Positions 7,553-20,700 of a stretch of 39,358 nucleotides of DNA are shown in pieces. Under the pieces are notes generated by a model. That model searched no databases, was not told where the DNA came from, and saw only the letters and a program-made list of their open reading frames with translations. Each line of letters begins with the position of its first letter. Position 1 is the first letter of the stretch. The position numbers and the translations under genes are program-made. Source of the stretch: an uncultured Saprospiraceae bacterium (GTDB taxonomy: Bacteria; Bacteroidota; Bacteroidia; Chitinophagales; Saprospiraceae); the NCBI GenBank assembly GCA_937926205.1, contig CALEYL010000056.1, positions 1-39,358 on the forward strand. Direction: 5' to 3'.

Positions 7553-8674
7553 ATGGACGAATCGCCTATTCACCTCATCCTGATCACCCTCATTTATTTT
7601 TGCCTGATCGTTGCGTTAGCGCAATACGTTGCAACAAGGCATCTGGCGATCTTGTACTATATTGGTTATTTGCTTGGGCTTGGCATCCACTATACCCGCG
7701 ATTTTTTACTTTACCATGCTCCTGCATCATGGCGTATTCATCCTCCTGACCTTCCATTGAGATGGGATTCACCCACGGCGCTGTTTAGCCATTCAATGTA
7801 CCTGCTGTTCATTTCTGTTGTGCTGGATTTGCCTCAAAGTAGCCCTCGCGCTAACCGTTTTTTTTTATTTTTAAGTAATTTTTTCTTCGTGCTGGTTGTG
7901 GTGCACCTTGCGCTTCAAGTAATATTTGACTACGGCACGGCGAATAAAGTGTATTGGCTTGCGAGAGCCTTGTTCGCCCCCTTTTCCCTGTTCATAATTC
8001 TGATGTTTTTCATCACAAATGCCAAAGCTGCTTACCAAAAGCTGGTTCTATTGGGGTCTTTGGCGATTGTCTTTTCTTTTCCAGTTTCCATGGCCAAATG
8101 GTTTTCATGGCCCTTACAAGGTTATATCCCCGGGATCATTGACTGTATTCCTACTCGAATCGGCCTTGTTTACTTGCCTTACGTCAAAGCCAGCCTTGTT
8201 TTTGAAATTCTGTGCTTTTCCTGGGCGATGGTGTTTATTCCCAGACAACAAACCGCTAAGACTGTCTTGAAAATGTTGTTCACAGAACAGGCACTTACTG
8301 CTGACGCTCCTGACCAAACGCCGTCAAAAACAGCTTTTCCCCCCGATAATGCTTTTGCCCAAAGCATTGCCCAATTTATTGAATCCAGGCTGAACGATGA
8401 ATCGCTTGGCGTTCCTGATGTATGCGAATTTGTTTCTCTGAGCAACTCACAGGTCACCCGTAAGTTGAAAGAAATCTGCGGCCTGTCTACAGAACAATTT
8501 ATCCAGCGCTACCGCATGCACCGGGCTTTTGAAATGTTGCAACCCGGCGACCGACGGGTGGGAGAAGTGGCTGCGGCGGTAGGATTTAAAGAAGTAGCCT
8601 ATTTTTCGAGGGTGTTTAAAAAGACGTTTGGGATGAGCCCGAGGGAGGTGGGGAAAGGAGAGGATGCTGTTTAA
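7553..8674 (+). CDS. Membrane-bound AraC family regulator
   Basis: The N-terminal ~235 residues hold about seven hydrophobic segments, a polytopic sensor like the 7TM-type halves known in other Bacteroidota AraC proteins. The C-terminal ~100 residues form an AraC HTH domain (SLGVPDVCEFVSLSNSQVTR; VGEVAAAVGFKEVAYFSRVF; FGMSPREVG). It should sense a signal at the cytoplasmic membrane and act on DNA while anchored. A GTG at 7547 is an alternative start, 6 nt earlier. It is the first gene inside the block flanked by DUF2851 repeats and lies 235 nt upstream of the three-gene surface cluster in the same direction, so it is a candidate regulator of that cluster. Confidence 0.8.
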   Translation: MDESPIHLILITLIYFCLIVALAQYVATRHLAILYYIGYLLGLGIHYTRDFLLYHAPASWRIHPPDLPLRWDSPTALFSHSMYLLFISVVLDLPQSSPRANRFFLFLSNFFFVLVVVHLALQVIFDYGTANKVYWLARALFAPFSLFIILMFFITNAKAAYQKLVLLGSLAIVFSFPVSMAKWFSWPLQGYIPGIIDCIPTRIGLVYLPYVKASLVFEILCFSWAMVFIPRQQTAKTVLKMLFTEQALTADAPDQTPSKTAFPPDNAFAQSIAQFIESRLNDESLGVPDVCEFVSLSNSQVTRKLKEICGLSTEQFIQRYRMHRAFEMLQPGDRRVGEVAAAVGFKEVAYFSRVFKKTFGMSPREVGKGEDAV

Positions 8675-8722
8675 ATGCAAGAAAATGGGGGTTAAGTGAA
8701 AATTTCAATAGAAGTAATACCC

Positions 8723-8730
8723 TATTTTTG
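8723..8730 (+). promoter_or_regulatory. Possible -7 box upstream of the surface cluster
   Basis: TATTTTTG matches TAnnTTTG exactly, but no TTG lies at the expected distance upstream and the leader to the ATG at 8910 would be about 180 nt. The 235-nt gap 8675-8909 shows no other clear signal. Confidence 0.25.
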
Positions 8731-8909
8731 TCACTTTACTTTCTCTATTTTAGAGAACAAAAAACATATAAATATACATGACGGAAGATTATCAATTCGT
8801 ACCCATATTTTGCTTTCAAAGATGATCAATAAGCCATTTTTGGCCTTACAGACTTTAATTTGTTCCGTGACGTTAAGCAAATATTTTTTGTGTAAAAATA
8901 CTTTAAACC

Positions 8910-9710
8910 ATGAAGAACCTAAAAAGGTGCATGACTGTGTTTCTCTATCTTTCTTTTCCTTTTCAAATTATAGCACAACATGAACCCGACGCAATCTATT
9001 GGGGGTTTAGGTTTGGGCCTTCTTATAGATGGTTTGACCAAGAATCCCTCATTGGCATGATCGTACCTACGTACAATCATGGTTCGTGTACTTTTTCAGA
9101 GCAAAAAACACCAGGGTTAACTTTTGGCCTTGATTTTAATTTCAGGAAAGATGGCAACCCTTTTGGCGTGGAACTGGAACTCAGCTATAGTTTACAAAGC
9201 TTAGGCTCAGATATTAAAAAAGGTTACGATCTTCAGGTAACTTTTTTAAACAGCACCGTACCATCCAATTCCTACTTTACATTTAATTATGAGTATTTTA
9301 ATATGGCACCCGTTTTCAAAATTTTTCCAATTATAGATAAAAGGCCAAATAAGGTTATGGTAAACAATGGCTTTCAGATATTATTAGGTGCACAACTTAG
9401 TTTGGCTGCCAGTGATAAAATTAATTTTTGGTGTGACACGTGCGATCCGAATTTTATCCTCTTGACAAGAGATGCCTATAGACGAAGCCTGAAAGGACTT
9501 AACTATTTTTCATTCATAGGCGGTTTGGGGTGGGAAGGTATTCCTCTTTTCAATGAAGACGCCTATTTATCTGCAGAAGCAAGATATTATTGGGGATTAG
9601 GGGATAGTATTGAAACGCAGGCAAATTCGCTAGGCTCAATCGAAAATAGAAACAGGCAACACTACGCAGAACTAACGCTTATCATGTCATTCCTTTTTTA
9701 TAAAAGATAG
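8910..9710 (+). CDS. Outer-membrane beta-barrel-like protein
   Basis: The 266-residue protein has a signal peptide ending near FQIIAQ (residue 22). Amphipathic strands rich in aromatic residues follow (WGFRFGPSYRWF, GLTFGLDFNF, FGVELELSYSL, LSAEARYYWGL, HYAELTLIMSFLFYKR). The terminal strand is followed by a short basic tail, as in small outer-membrane barrels of the PorT-like type. No enzyme motif is seen. It is first of three closely packed genes, with 15 nt to the T9SS protein gene, so it may anchor or export its partners. That role is inferred from context only. Confidence 0.6.
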   Translation: MKNLKRCMTVFLYLSFPFQIIAQHEPDAIYWGFRFGPSYRWFDQESLIGMIVPTYNHGSCTFSEQKTPGLTFGLDFNFRKDGNPFGVELELSYSLQSLGSDIKKGYDLQVTFLNSTVPSNSYFTFNYEYFNMAPVFKIFPIIDKRPNKVMVNNGFQILLGAQLSLAASDKINFWCDTCDPNFILLTRDAYRRSLKGLNYFSFIGGLGWEGIPLFNEDAYLSAEARYYWGLGDSIETQANSLGSIENRNRQHYAELTLIMSFLFYKR

Positions 9711-9725
9711 CAAAAGTATCCACCC

Positions 9726-11705
9726 ATGAAAAAGACTGGATTATTATTACTATGTATAGTTGCAATACGCCCGGCCTTTTCTCAAGTACCAATGCCTGGT
9801 GGCGTGGTTGGCGCTAAAATATGGTACGCATCATTCCATCAAAACAGCGAAAATATTGTCTGGAAAAACATACTTCTTTCTTCTGCTTCCCATATAACTG
9901 GTTTTTTCCCAGACAATGCAAAAAGCCGTTTGTTTAACTACAATCCGGCGCTTTATGTGAATGGAGTCTACAATGGTTTCTATGTTTCCGCTGGTCAGGT
10001 TGATCTGTCCAGGACGACCATTTTCACAGTTTATGACCCTGAGGATGCGTACTGGGAAAAGGCGATTTGGGCGTATTCTCTTAATGCAAACGACAAGCTT
10101 GTACTTACAACACACCGGGTAGGCGATCTTGAAGACAGCACCTACATGAATTTTGTTCCGGAAAGAATTGATATGCCCCGAATGAATACTTATTCTCACT
10201 ATAAAAATGGAAATACAACTGAAGCTTCTCTCAAACAGTTCAGATTTGGACGTCAATCGGAAACCAGTTCTCTACCTATTACCGAATTTAAAGGTCTTGT
10301 TCCGGAGTTTATTGTTTTTGACAGGGTCTTATCTACCGAAGAGCGAATGAAAGTAGAATCTTATTTAGCCTTAAAATATGGGATTACGCTGCTTCATCAT
10401 GGCCCTGCCAATTACGTGAATTCAAAAGGAGAAACAATATGGAATGGCAAGGAAAACAGTCCTTATTTTTTGAACATCGCGGGTATAGGAAGAGATGATG
10501 CATCAGGTTTATACCAAAAGCAATCTACAAGTAGCTATGCGTCAGAACTATTGACCATTGGCGCAAAATTCATTGCAGTTAATAATAACGAAAACCATAC
10601 GGAATTTCCGGATGGAAATTTTTTGATTTGGGGTGACAATAACAATGAGCTGATAATTCAAAAGGAATTGCAAGGGCAACCTCGCCTACTGAGCCGAAAA
10701 TGGATGATTGCTCTACATGGAAATCTAAATGAAATCCCAACAACTATAAGTTTTGGTAAAGACCAAATCAAAGTTCAAAAACAGGCCAAAGAAAGATATT
10801 GGTTGATCATAGACAGGAGCGGAACCGGTAATTTTCCGCTTGGGTCCGTCAGCTATTACCCACTGACAGAAAATCTCATCAATGATGTTCCAGTGATATC
10901 CACTAACAACATTCATTGGGATACAGATTCATCAGGGAAAGATATTTTTACGCTTGGCATTGGACCGGAAATGATGGCCACGGCATGGCTAACTGCTCCG
11001 ATGTGCATACCGCCTGCCAATGGAATTGCTAATATAGGTGCTGTAGGCGGCCTTCCCCCCTACCATTTTTCGCTTTCTTCTTCCGATGCCAATTTTGACC
11101 GGCAGTGGACAATCAACAACAACGAGACAACAGAAATAGACAACATCAGCCCGGGAAACTATCTATTGACTGTCAGGGATGCTACCGGACTTACCTATCA
11201 GGAAACGCTTACCATCCAAAGTCTTGATGCACCAAAATCGAATTTGTCATCCAATTATACCATTCGCCCCAATGAAGTTTTGAAATTAATAGTAGGTAAT
11301 CAAGATGTTGTATGTTATTGGACTTTGCCTGATGGAAATATCCTCCATCACAATGAAATTGCAATCAAAATACCAGGAATCTATTCGCTGGAAATGAATC
11401 AGAATGGATGTATTTCAACGCAAATTATAACAGTTAACCTGCTTGAAGATGTATTTTTTGAATCGGTGAAGCTATTTCCCAATCCAGTTTCAAAAAATGG
11501 TTTCTTCAACATAGCGATTGAATTGAAGAAGAAGGGTTCTGTTGAGCTTCTTATTTACGACACACAAACCCGACTTATACAACGTAAGAAATTAAACGCC
11601 GCTGTCCGGCATTTTTACACCGGGTTGATAGAAACATCAGGTTTATACACCATTGTGGTTAAATCTGCGGACGAAACCCAAACGCTTCAATTGGTCGTAG
11701 AATAA
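9726..11705 (+). CDS. T9SS-sorted LamG-like surface protein
   Basis: The 659-residue protein has a signal peptide of about 20 residues ending in AFSQ. A LamG/concanavalin-like region (about 25-220) ends with the block EFIVFDRVLSTEERMKVESY and LALKYGITL, common in Bacteroidota surface proteins. SprB/PKD-like beta modules follow (about 430-500, GAVGGLPPYHFSLSS ... ISPGNYLLTVRDATG). The C-terminal ~80 residues begin with SVKLFPNPV and end with LQLVVE, a T9SS type A sorting domain. It should be exported through the type IX system and fixed to the cell surface or released. Genes on both sides are 15 and 20 nt away. Confidence 0.8.
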   Translation: MKKTGLLLLCIVAIRPAFSQVPMPGGVVGAKIWYASFHQNSENIVWKNILLSSASHITGFFPDNAKSRLFNYNPALYVNGVYNGFYVSAGQVDLSRTTIFTVYDPEDAYWEKAIWAYSLNANDKLVLTTHRVGDLEDSTYMNFVPERIDMPRMNTYSHYKNGNTTEASLKQFRFGRQSETSSLPITEFKGLVPEFIVFDRVLSTEERMKVESYLALKYGITLLHHGPANYVNSKGETIWNGKENSPYFLNIAGIGRDDASGLYQKQSTSSYASELLTIGAKFIAVNNNENHTEFPDGNFLIWGDNNNELIIQKELQGQPRLLSRKWMIALHGNLNEIPTTISFGKDQIKVQKQAKERYWLIIDRSGTGNFPLGSVSYYPLTENLINDVPVISTNNIHWDTDSSGKDIFTLGIGPEMMATAWLTAPMCIPPANGIANIGAVGGLPPYHFSLSSSDANFDRQWTINNNETTEIDNISPGNYLLTVRDATGLTYQETLTIQSLDAPKSNLSSNYTIRPNEVLKLIVGNQDVVCYWTLPDGNILHHNEIAIKIPGIYSLEMNQNGCISTQIITVNLLEDVFFESVKLFPNPVSKNGFFNIAIELKKKGSVELLIYDTQTRLIQRKKLNAAVRHFYTGLIETSGLYTIVVKSADETQTLQLVVE

Positions 11706-11725
11706 ATAAGACTTAAACAAACATC

Positions 11726-14700
11726 ATGAAAGCTAATCTACCATTTATCATAATTGGAGGCTTAGTGCTGCTGATCTTTAGTGCAGGCAATTATCCTGGT
11801 ATTCTATTCAAAAGTCCATTAATTGCACCAGTTGTAGAAACCTCCAGCCCGTCCCGCAAACACAATAAGAAAACACTTTCATTTTTTGTCAGTAAAAATG
11901 TTCTTCCGGCAAATACCATCCAGGTATATCACGCCGACCTAAGTGAAGGGTATATTGGCATTAATAAAACCACCTACACTGATGACCCATTTGACAATAT
12001 TTTCCACATCTATTTGGACCAAACGCCAGGCGAAAATGATCGCGTGTGGTTGGGATATCAATTAAAAGGCGTTCAGGACTATACCGGCATTGCAAAAAGT
12101 GTCAATGCCCAGCAAGCAGCGGGAGGATTTTTCGTAAAAAAGTACGAAGATTGGACGCTGCAATACGAGCCAATACCGACCAATTGGTTAAAAAAAGGTG
12201 ACAATATCATTCGGTTTACTATCCCTCCGGGGGCACTTTATAGCTATGAAATAAGGGATCTTTCTTTGAACATTGAATCCCGTGCAAATTCCCCAAAAGA
12301 CTCCATCATCATCAATCAGCCATCCACCTGTTACTACGGCAATAAGGCTTACATTCAGGGGTTTTTAACCGGAGAAAAAGCAAATCAGGCCCAATTGTTC
12401 ATTGATGAACAACCCATTGATCTCAACAATGGTGTTTTTGAGTGCATGCTTGATAAACCAGCAACAACCGATATAAACTGGAGTAAAGAACTATCCGTAT
12501 TGTATCCCGACGGCAATACCATCAAAAAGACGGTATATTTCAATAAAAACCTCCTGCCCGATTATGTTTTTGAATTGCAGGAAAAAGGAGTAACTACAGA
12601 GAAATGGGTGCACTGTGATGATTCAGAAATGCTCACGCTACAGGGCGCCCAGTTATTCATACCGGGTGACGCCATGAATGAGAATACTCTGTTATCTATC
12701 ACTGCACTGAGGGCATTAGACATCCCCGCTTTGAACTCAGATTTAGTAAACGTAACAAAAGGTGCCAAAGGCTACCGGTGTTTACCCGACGGCATGGCGT
12801 TTCTAAAAAGCGCTACCCTAAAGATCGCCTACGATGACCAACTGATACCTGATGGATATACATTCGAAGATATCCGCATCTTTTTCTTTGACGAACAGGT
12901 CAGAAGGTGGATTGCGCTACCGAAAGATAGCATAGACGTCAAAGAAGCATCTGTACTCGCCAAAACTACCCATTTCACGGATTTCATCTCCGGGATCATC
13001 AAAATTCCGGAATCTCCGGAAACGCAGGGCTACAAGCCTACCACGATAAAAGACCTCAAAGCCGCCGACCCTTCGGCAGGCATAACGCCTATTGAGGCGC
13101 CTTCTCCTAATAACATGGGCACTGCCAATTTAAATTATCCGTTGAAAATCCCTGCAGGCAGGCAGGGGTTACAACCTCAGTTGGCCATCACGTATTCCAG
13201 CGAATCCGGTAATGGTTGGTTAGGCCTGGGCTGGAATTTGCAAGTACCTTCAATCAGCATTGAAACACAATGGGGCGTTCCCCGATTTGACCCTGCTAAG
13301 GAAACTGAAACCTATATTTTGGAAGGCGAGATGTTGACGCCCCTGGCACATCGTACCATATTGGTTGACCGTATCGGCGACCAGAAGCGCTTTTATCCCC
13401 GAATAGACAACGATTTCAAAAAAATAATACGACATGGCAATAACCCGAAAAACTACTGGTGGGAAGTAGTGGATAAAGACGGCACGAGCAGTTTTTATGG
13501 TGGTACTCGAGACAGTAATGTGGTTAATAATGCTGTACTTCGAGACAGTGCAAACGGTAATATTACCCAATGGTTTCTGCGGGAGATCCGTGACCTTAAT
13601 GACAATTTCATTCGCTATCATTATGAGTTCGACGACAACTCTGGCATCATAGGCGGATTGGTTCCGGGCAGGCAGTTGTATTTAAAAAAAATAACCTACA
13701 CCGGCCATGGAAACACAGAAGGGAAATACGCAATTGAATTTAATCGCGATCATGCGCAAACAGGCCAGTCACCAAGAGCCGATGTCATGATCAACGGCCG
13801 GCTTGGGTTTAAGCAAGTGACGGCTGATCTGCTGCGAAAAGTGAATATTACTTTTGATGGCCAGTTAATCAGGAGCTACAGTTTGTATTACTCAGAAGGC
13901 CCGTTTGTAAAATCGCTTTTGCAAAGAATTGTAGAGAACGACAAGGTAGGTGATGCATTTTATGAGCACCAGTTTGAATATTTTGATGAGGTTCGCTCAG
14001 GCAACAATTACTACCCGTTTAAGCCCGAGGCTGATTGGTCAATAGCAAGCGATGGCTTAAATGCAGGTTTTATTCTGACGCCCCCAGGCTTTGGCGATCA
14101 CGTTTCTTCCATCAGTGGGTCTAAATCCAGCAGTTTTAGTTTGGGTGGGACAGGTACATTTGGTATCGCTGCATCCTGTGGCAGCAAACATTATTCGATT
14201 GGCGGCGGGTATAATTACTCCAAGTCGGATAATATTGGCTTGGTAAGTTTAATTGACATTAATGGTGATGGACTATCCGACAAGGTATTTCAAACCAGTG
14301 AAGGATTAAAATACCGACCCAATCTGATTCAAAGTGGAACAATGGGATTTGGCTCTGCTATTTTATTAGGGGGTAATTTGGATGGATTTAGCAAATCAAA
14401 AACGACAACCCGATCAAAAAATTTGCAAGCCAGCATTCCTCACGCTTTTTTTGGTATTAGCAGGGCTAAATCAAAAACAATAACGAGTAGCTATTTTATA
14501 GATTTTAATAAAGATGGATTAATGGATATTGTAAATAATGGCAGAGTCTATTTCAATTATCTCAATAATAATGTACCTACTTTTTCATTAAGTCCGGACA
14601 ACACCCCTAATTCCATAATACCCGGTGCTGCTATTAATACGACCGTACTGGCCTATGACCCAATGGAACAGGCCGCTTTGATAGACGAAAACCCTTTGCA

Positions 14701-17700
14701 CGATGCAGTAAGGTTATGGATAGCACCCGATTCCGGCTCGATAAGAATTAATTCCGTTATTCAGCTGATTGAAAACCCCGAGGCATTCGAATATGGAGTG
14801 GCTGACGGCGTGAATCCGGTTATCCAGCATAATGGAATTCAATATCCGATTGCCTTCACTCAAGGCATTTTTACGCCACAAACTGATCAACATACGTTTG
14901 AGGTACAAAAGGGCAATCGCATTTATTTCAGGTTACAATCCCGGCTCGACGGCGCTTATGACCAGGTTTACTGGGATCCTGAAATCACTTATCTGAATAT
15001 TGCTGATGGGGAAATAGATGCCAATGGCCGCCAAATCAAGCGCTATAAAGCATCCGAAGACTTCATTACCGCATCCGACCAAATACTGACCATGCCCTAC
15101 GATGGGCAATTGCGCATTCAGGGTACTTTTCAAAAACATGTAACCTCGGATAGCCTTGCACTTGAAATTATCCACATGAATGCTGCTGATAGCAGCGCGA
15201 TTTTCAGACGTAGTTATAACTGGAATGAATCACCTAATGACCCAATTGATACAACCATCAATGTATCAAAAGACGATGAAATAAAGTTTATGGTATCTGC
15301 GAATACCAATGTTGATTGGGCAGATATTTCTTTCATGCCATTAGTATCCTATATAAACGCTACAGATGAAAATGGAGATTCTGTAACTACCATAACGCAG
15401 GGCGGAGATACGATTATTACTTTTTGCCCGGCAGTAGCTTTTACTATGTATAATGATGTGCACATCAGAACGCCTTATCTTACTGATATTTCAGGGACCA
15501 TTATCGTAACGCCGTTTTTGGCAGGGCCAAATAACGAACTCCCCAACGGACGAATTACCTTATCCGTTAAAAGTCCCAAAAAATTACTGGGTTCCACTAC
15601 TTTTGAAATTGTTGATGGCGCCATCGTACCCCCTTTCCCATTGCCCACCATCACGGTCAACGATGTAGAAGCGACCGACACGCTTTTTGTGGAATATCAT
15701 GTTCCTGATAGCTTGCAAGCAGATAGTTTAATGAATTTTTTTTCCAATAATATTACAGCCCGGTTAAACAATGTAACAATCAGCGCAGGGCTTTTCGCGC
15801 CCATTCCTGAAATGAGCAGGATTACGGGCCAGCATTATCGTGGCTGGGGGCAGTTTTTTTACGATGGAAACAGAGACAGAGCCTTTATGCCCATCAACGA
15901 AAATGAATTAATGATTGATCCGGAGATGATGGATCCACAGGAAGTAGATGATAGCTACGTAGATACCAATAATGTGAACGGCATATATGACCCTACCAAA
16001 GCCAAATTTATCGTAGCAGTAGCCAATGCAAAAACAGGTGCCTGGTGTGGATACGACGATCTCACCTGGATCACAGCCGATAAAATGAGCAGTTCAAGAA
16101 TGGGGGAGGACGATATATCTGTGATTACCCCCACTTACCCGGGCGGCACGCACCGCGCACCAAATAAAGAAACCAAAACCCGAACCACGAGTGTATCCGG
16201 AGGTGCAGATATTTTCGCAGGGGTCAGCGGATCGTTGAGTTATTCCTGGGGATCGGCTGAAACGAAAATAGAAGTAGATGACAAAAATGGAGATGGTTAT
16301 CCCGATATTTCAGGCCCTGATGAAATTCAGCATACCAATATGCTGGGAGGGCTGGAATCTACGGTTATTCAACATGGACTTGGCGCCATGCATTCGGACA
16401 ACAATTCTTTAGGCGTCACTGCCGGTGGAACTTTCAATGCATCTAAGGAGATATGGAATAACGGGAAAGCAGACAGTAAAAATGCCAGCTTAACTGCTTC
16501 TGTTTCTGCAGGCATTTCCGGCAATTTTAGCACCAATGATGATGATGTTACGCATTCCTGGCTGGATGTCAGCGGAGACGGATTACCAGACAAGGTTTAC
16601 AGCGACGGAACCGTGCGGCTCAATCTCGGCTATCGCTATACAGCACCCGAACCCTGGGGGCTTCAGGCTATACGCAGTGCCGGGAGTGATGATATTGGCG
16701 CTGGTGGCACGGCCGGTGGTGGACTGGTATTAACAAACGGGCTAAACTGGGCTAACATGAGTTTTTCAGCTGGCATCAGTTGGTCACGCACTGAGGGAAA
16801 ACTGGAAGAAGGACTGGTTGATGTAAATGCTGACGGATTGCCGGATATGGTTGCGATAGATAACTCTTCAACAGCAGGTAATCCTGTAAAAGTATGGTTC
16901 AATACGGGTAGTGGCTTTAGCAGTGATTCAGTTGCATGGAATGGTATGAACCTAATGGAAGAGAGTGAATCAACCGGGGAATCTGTCAATGGAGCCTTTA
17001 CCATTTGTGCTTGTTTTTTATTTGTTAAAATATGCATTAACCCCAGTGGGTCAAAAAACAAGGGTGCAAGTCGGGAACTCATCCAGTTATCGGATATTAA
17101 CGGGGATGGCTTTCCTGATCTCATCAGCTCGGGATTGGAAAACGAATTAAAAGTACAATCGTCTTCTATCGGCCGAACCAATCTGCTCAGAAAAGTAATA
17201 CGCCCACTTGGCGGCTCTTTTACCCTGGATTACAAGCTAACAGGCAATACGTATGACCTTCCCCAGGGTAAATGGGTGTTAGCCAGTGTAGAAACAGAGG
17301 ATGGACTGACAGGAGATGGCGCCAACCAAATGAAAAATGTATTCGATTATGAAGGCGGAATTTACCATCGTCGCGAGCGCACTTTTTATGGCTTCCAAAA
17401 GCTCATTATGCGCCAATTGGACACAGAAAACAATGGAGAAGTTTATCGTATTGTCACACAAACCTATAAGAACAACAATTACTATGAAAAAGGCCTGCTA
17501 CTGAGTGAAGTCATGACCGACACCGATGGCAAGAAATATTCCGAAAAGATCAATACTTACGAACTTCGGAATGCTTTATCAGGCGTCCCGTTTGATCCAA
17601 CTGACGAGACCGGGCGGGCATTCCCAGCGCTCCTTAAAACCCAAACCTTGTACTACGAAGGCCAACCCACGGCTGGGCTTCAGCAAACGATGGAATATGT

Positions 17701-20700
17701 GTACGATTCCTTGGCTAATATTGTTTATTTCACTGATCGCGGCGATGGTACTTCTGCCGATATCATCACGGCCCGTATCCAATACCACCACAACGATCCA
17801 TTGTACCTCAAATCCATTCCCAAATCCATAGAAGTCAGCGACCACCAGGGGAGGATTCGTTACCGCGAGCAAGATATAGACGGTGAAGGCAACGTCACGC
17901 AAATCCGGCAATTCCTGGAAACGGGCGATACTGCCGCCTATAACATGTCTTATGATGTTTATGGTAATTTAACAAGGTTTACAAAGCCAAAAAATTACAA
18001 TAATCAGCGTTTTTATTTCGACTATTCCTATGATAGTCTGGTGCATACTTACGTTCAAAAAGTACAGGACGCTTTTGGTTATTCGTCTACCAGCACCTAT
18101 GATCTTTTATTTGGCTTGCCGCTTGAAACAATTGACATTAATGGACAACGAATCGTCTATACTTTAGACGACAAAGGCCGCATCGCGACTGTTGTCAGCC
18201 CTTACGAGCTAACTTATAACAATCCTTATACGATTGCGTTTGAATACTATCCCGAAGCAGAGGTACCCTATGCCAAAACCCGGCATTACGATCCTGAAAA
18301 CGGCTCTGATATCCTGACCTACACCTTCATGGATGGATTGATGCGCCCCGTGCAGGTAAAAAAATCGGGCGCCATTTTTACTGCTGCCGGCGTCGCCGAC
18401 AGCCCGGTTATGATCGTCTCGGGGAGGATCGTGTACGATGCCTTCGGCAGGGCAGTAGCCAATTATTTTCCGGTAACTGAACCTCAGAATAACAACCATA
18501 TTTTCAACACCAGCTCCGATAATACACCTCCTACCACTACCCAATACGACGTACTGGATCGCGAAATCGCCATCGAACTTCCTGATGGCGCTCAAACCCT
18601 CAATGAATTTGAAATAGCGCCCGACCAGCAAGGATATGTTTGTTTTAAAACAACCGTTACCGATCCGGAGGGCAATAAAAAAGAAAGTTTCAAAGACCTG
18701 CGCGGACGCGAGCGCGTGAAGGTGGACTATGGCCCTAATGGTGCTATCTATACGACTTTTCGTTATAATGTACTGGCAGAATTGCTCCAGGTCATTGACC
18801 ATGGCGGTAATGAAACCCGATATACTTACGACCAGCTAGGCAGGAAACTGACCTTTGACCACCCGGATGCAGGATTGACAGAATATTTCTATGACCTGGC
18901 CGGAAACATCACCCATAAAATCACACCCAACATCCGCACGGCTTACCCCAATGGCGGAGCCATTTTATATACCTATGATTATAACCGGCTCGAACAAATT
19001 GACTATCCTAAAAACTTCCAGAACAAAGTAAAATTTCATTATGGAGAGCCAGGCGCCCTTCATAACCGGGCCGGGCGTCTGTATCTACAGGAAGATGCCA
19101 GCGGAGGGCTCGAGTATTTTTACGGACCGTTGGGAGAAATCGTAAAAAATGTTCGTACCATATTGGTCAATGAAACCACCGAATTCACCTTCGTCTGGGA
19201 ACAAACTTACGATACATGGAACCGTATCCAGACCATGAAATACCCTGATGGCGAAGTAGTTGACTACCACTACAACACTGCCGGAAAGCTGAATAAACTG
19301 ACCAGCAAAAAAGTAGAAATTGATTATACCCTGATCCGGCAATTGGGCTATGATAAATTTGAACAACGCGTTTTTTTACAATACGGCAATGGTACAAAAA
19401 CGCATTACACTTACGGTCCTAACCGCCGCTGGCTTGATCATTTATTAGTGACGAACAATACCGCCAGCAGCAAAATCATGGACAATAAGTACGAATTCGA
19501 TTTGATCGGCAATGTATTGTCTATTGAGAATTCTGCCCCTGCTGAAGCAACGAAAATCGGAGGGCCCGCCAGCCATGAATATGAATACGACAATTTGTAC
19601 CGCCTTATCCATGCTAATGGCCAATACGAGCGACTGGGTGTGCAGTCAAGCTACAACCTGGATATGACATACGACGATTTGCACAATATCCGGCACAAAG
19701 AGCAAATCCAGCAGTTTAACAATGCTACTTTAACAGATAAGACCTATACCAGCCCATACACCTACGAGGGCAGCAAACCCCATGCACCGAATCGGGTCGG
19801 CAATAAGAAATATACCTATGATTCCAATGGCAACCAGTTGGGCTGGCGAATAGACGACCAGCCTGACTATCGTGATGTGTACTGGGATGAAGAAAACCGG
19901 ATCACCACCATCAACGATAGGGGCTATCTCAGCCTTTATACCTACGACGCAAATGGCGAACGCGTCATCAAAAGCCACGGCGGCTTACAGGCCGTCTATG
20001 TAGATGGCTCCATTGCCGGCCCCATTTCGCATAAAGACAATTTTGCGGTATATGTAAGTCCATATATGGTGTACAGCCAGGATAAATTCACCAAACACTA
20101 CTACGTTGAAAGCCAGCGAATTGCCAGTAAAACAGGCGTAGGCAATTTTTATTCCAACACAATTCCCTTCAACCAGGGCATCACCGCCGGTGATTTGGAT
20201 TATCAGGAGCGCACCGACTCATTGGAGCAGGCGCTTAAGGAATTCCTGGCCAGCCTCGGCTATAACGTAGGCATTCCTTCTCTGGAAGACAACATTCGCG
20301 ACCTGGAGGCTGCTGGCATCGTCGTTCCTTCCCTGGAAGCCGGTGATTATTCCAGGCCACCGGTAGGCTGGCCACAGCCCGATTCAACCAACCGGGATTC
20401 CATCTGTGGCCCCTGGCCGCCCAATCCCTTTGGCCCTCCCATTACCAACGACAATGTAGAGGCCGGATACGCCTTTGTCGGTTATCCCGGCGTACCCGAA
20501 GCCAACCAGTATTTCTACCACCCCGACCACCTCGGCTCCACCAATTACATCACCGATGCGGCAGGCGCTGTGCGCCAATTCGCTGAATACATCCCCTTTG
20601 GAGAAACCTTTGTGGATGGCCACCTCAATTCAGACACCCAACCTTATCTCTTCAATGCCAAAGAGTTGGATGCGGAGACGAGGTTGTATTATTATGGGGC

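Noticed and set aside
8696..8983. 95-codon reading frame before the barrel gene
   Set aside because: It overlaps the start of the barrel gene, has AT-driven composition and no family signature.
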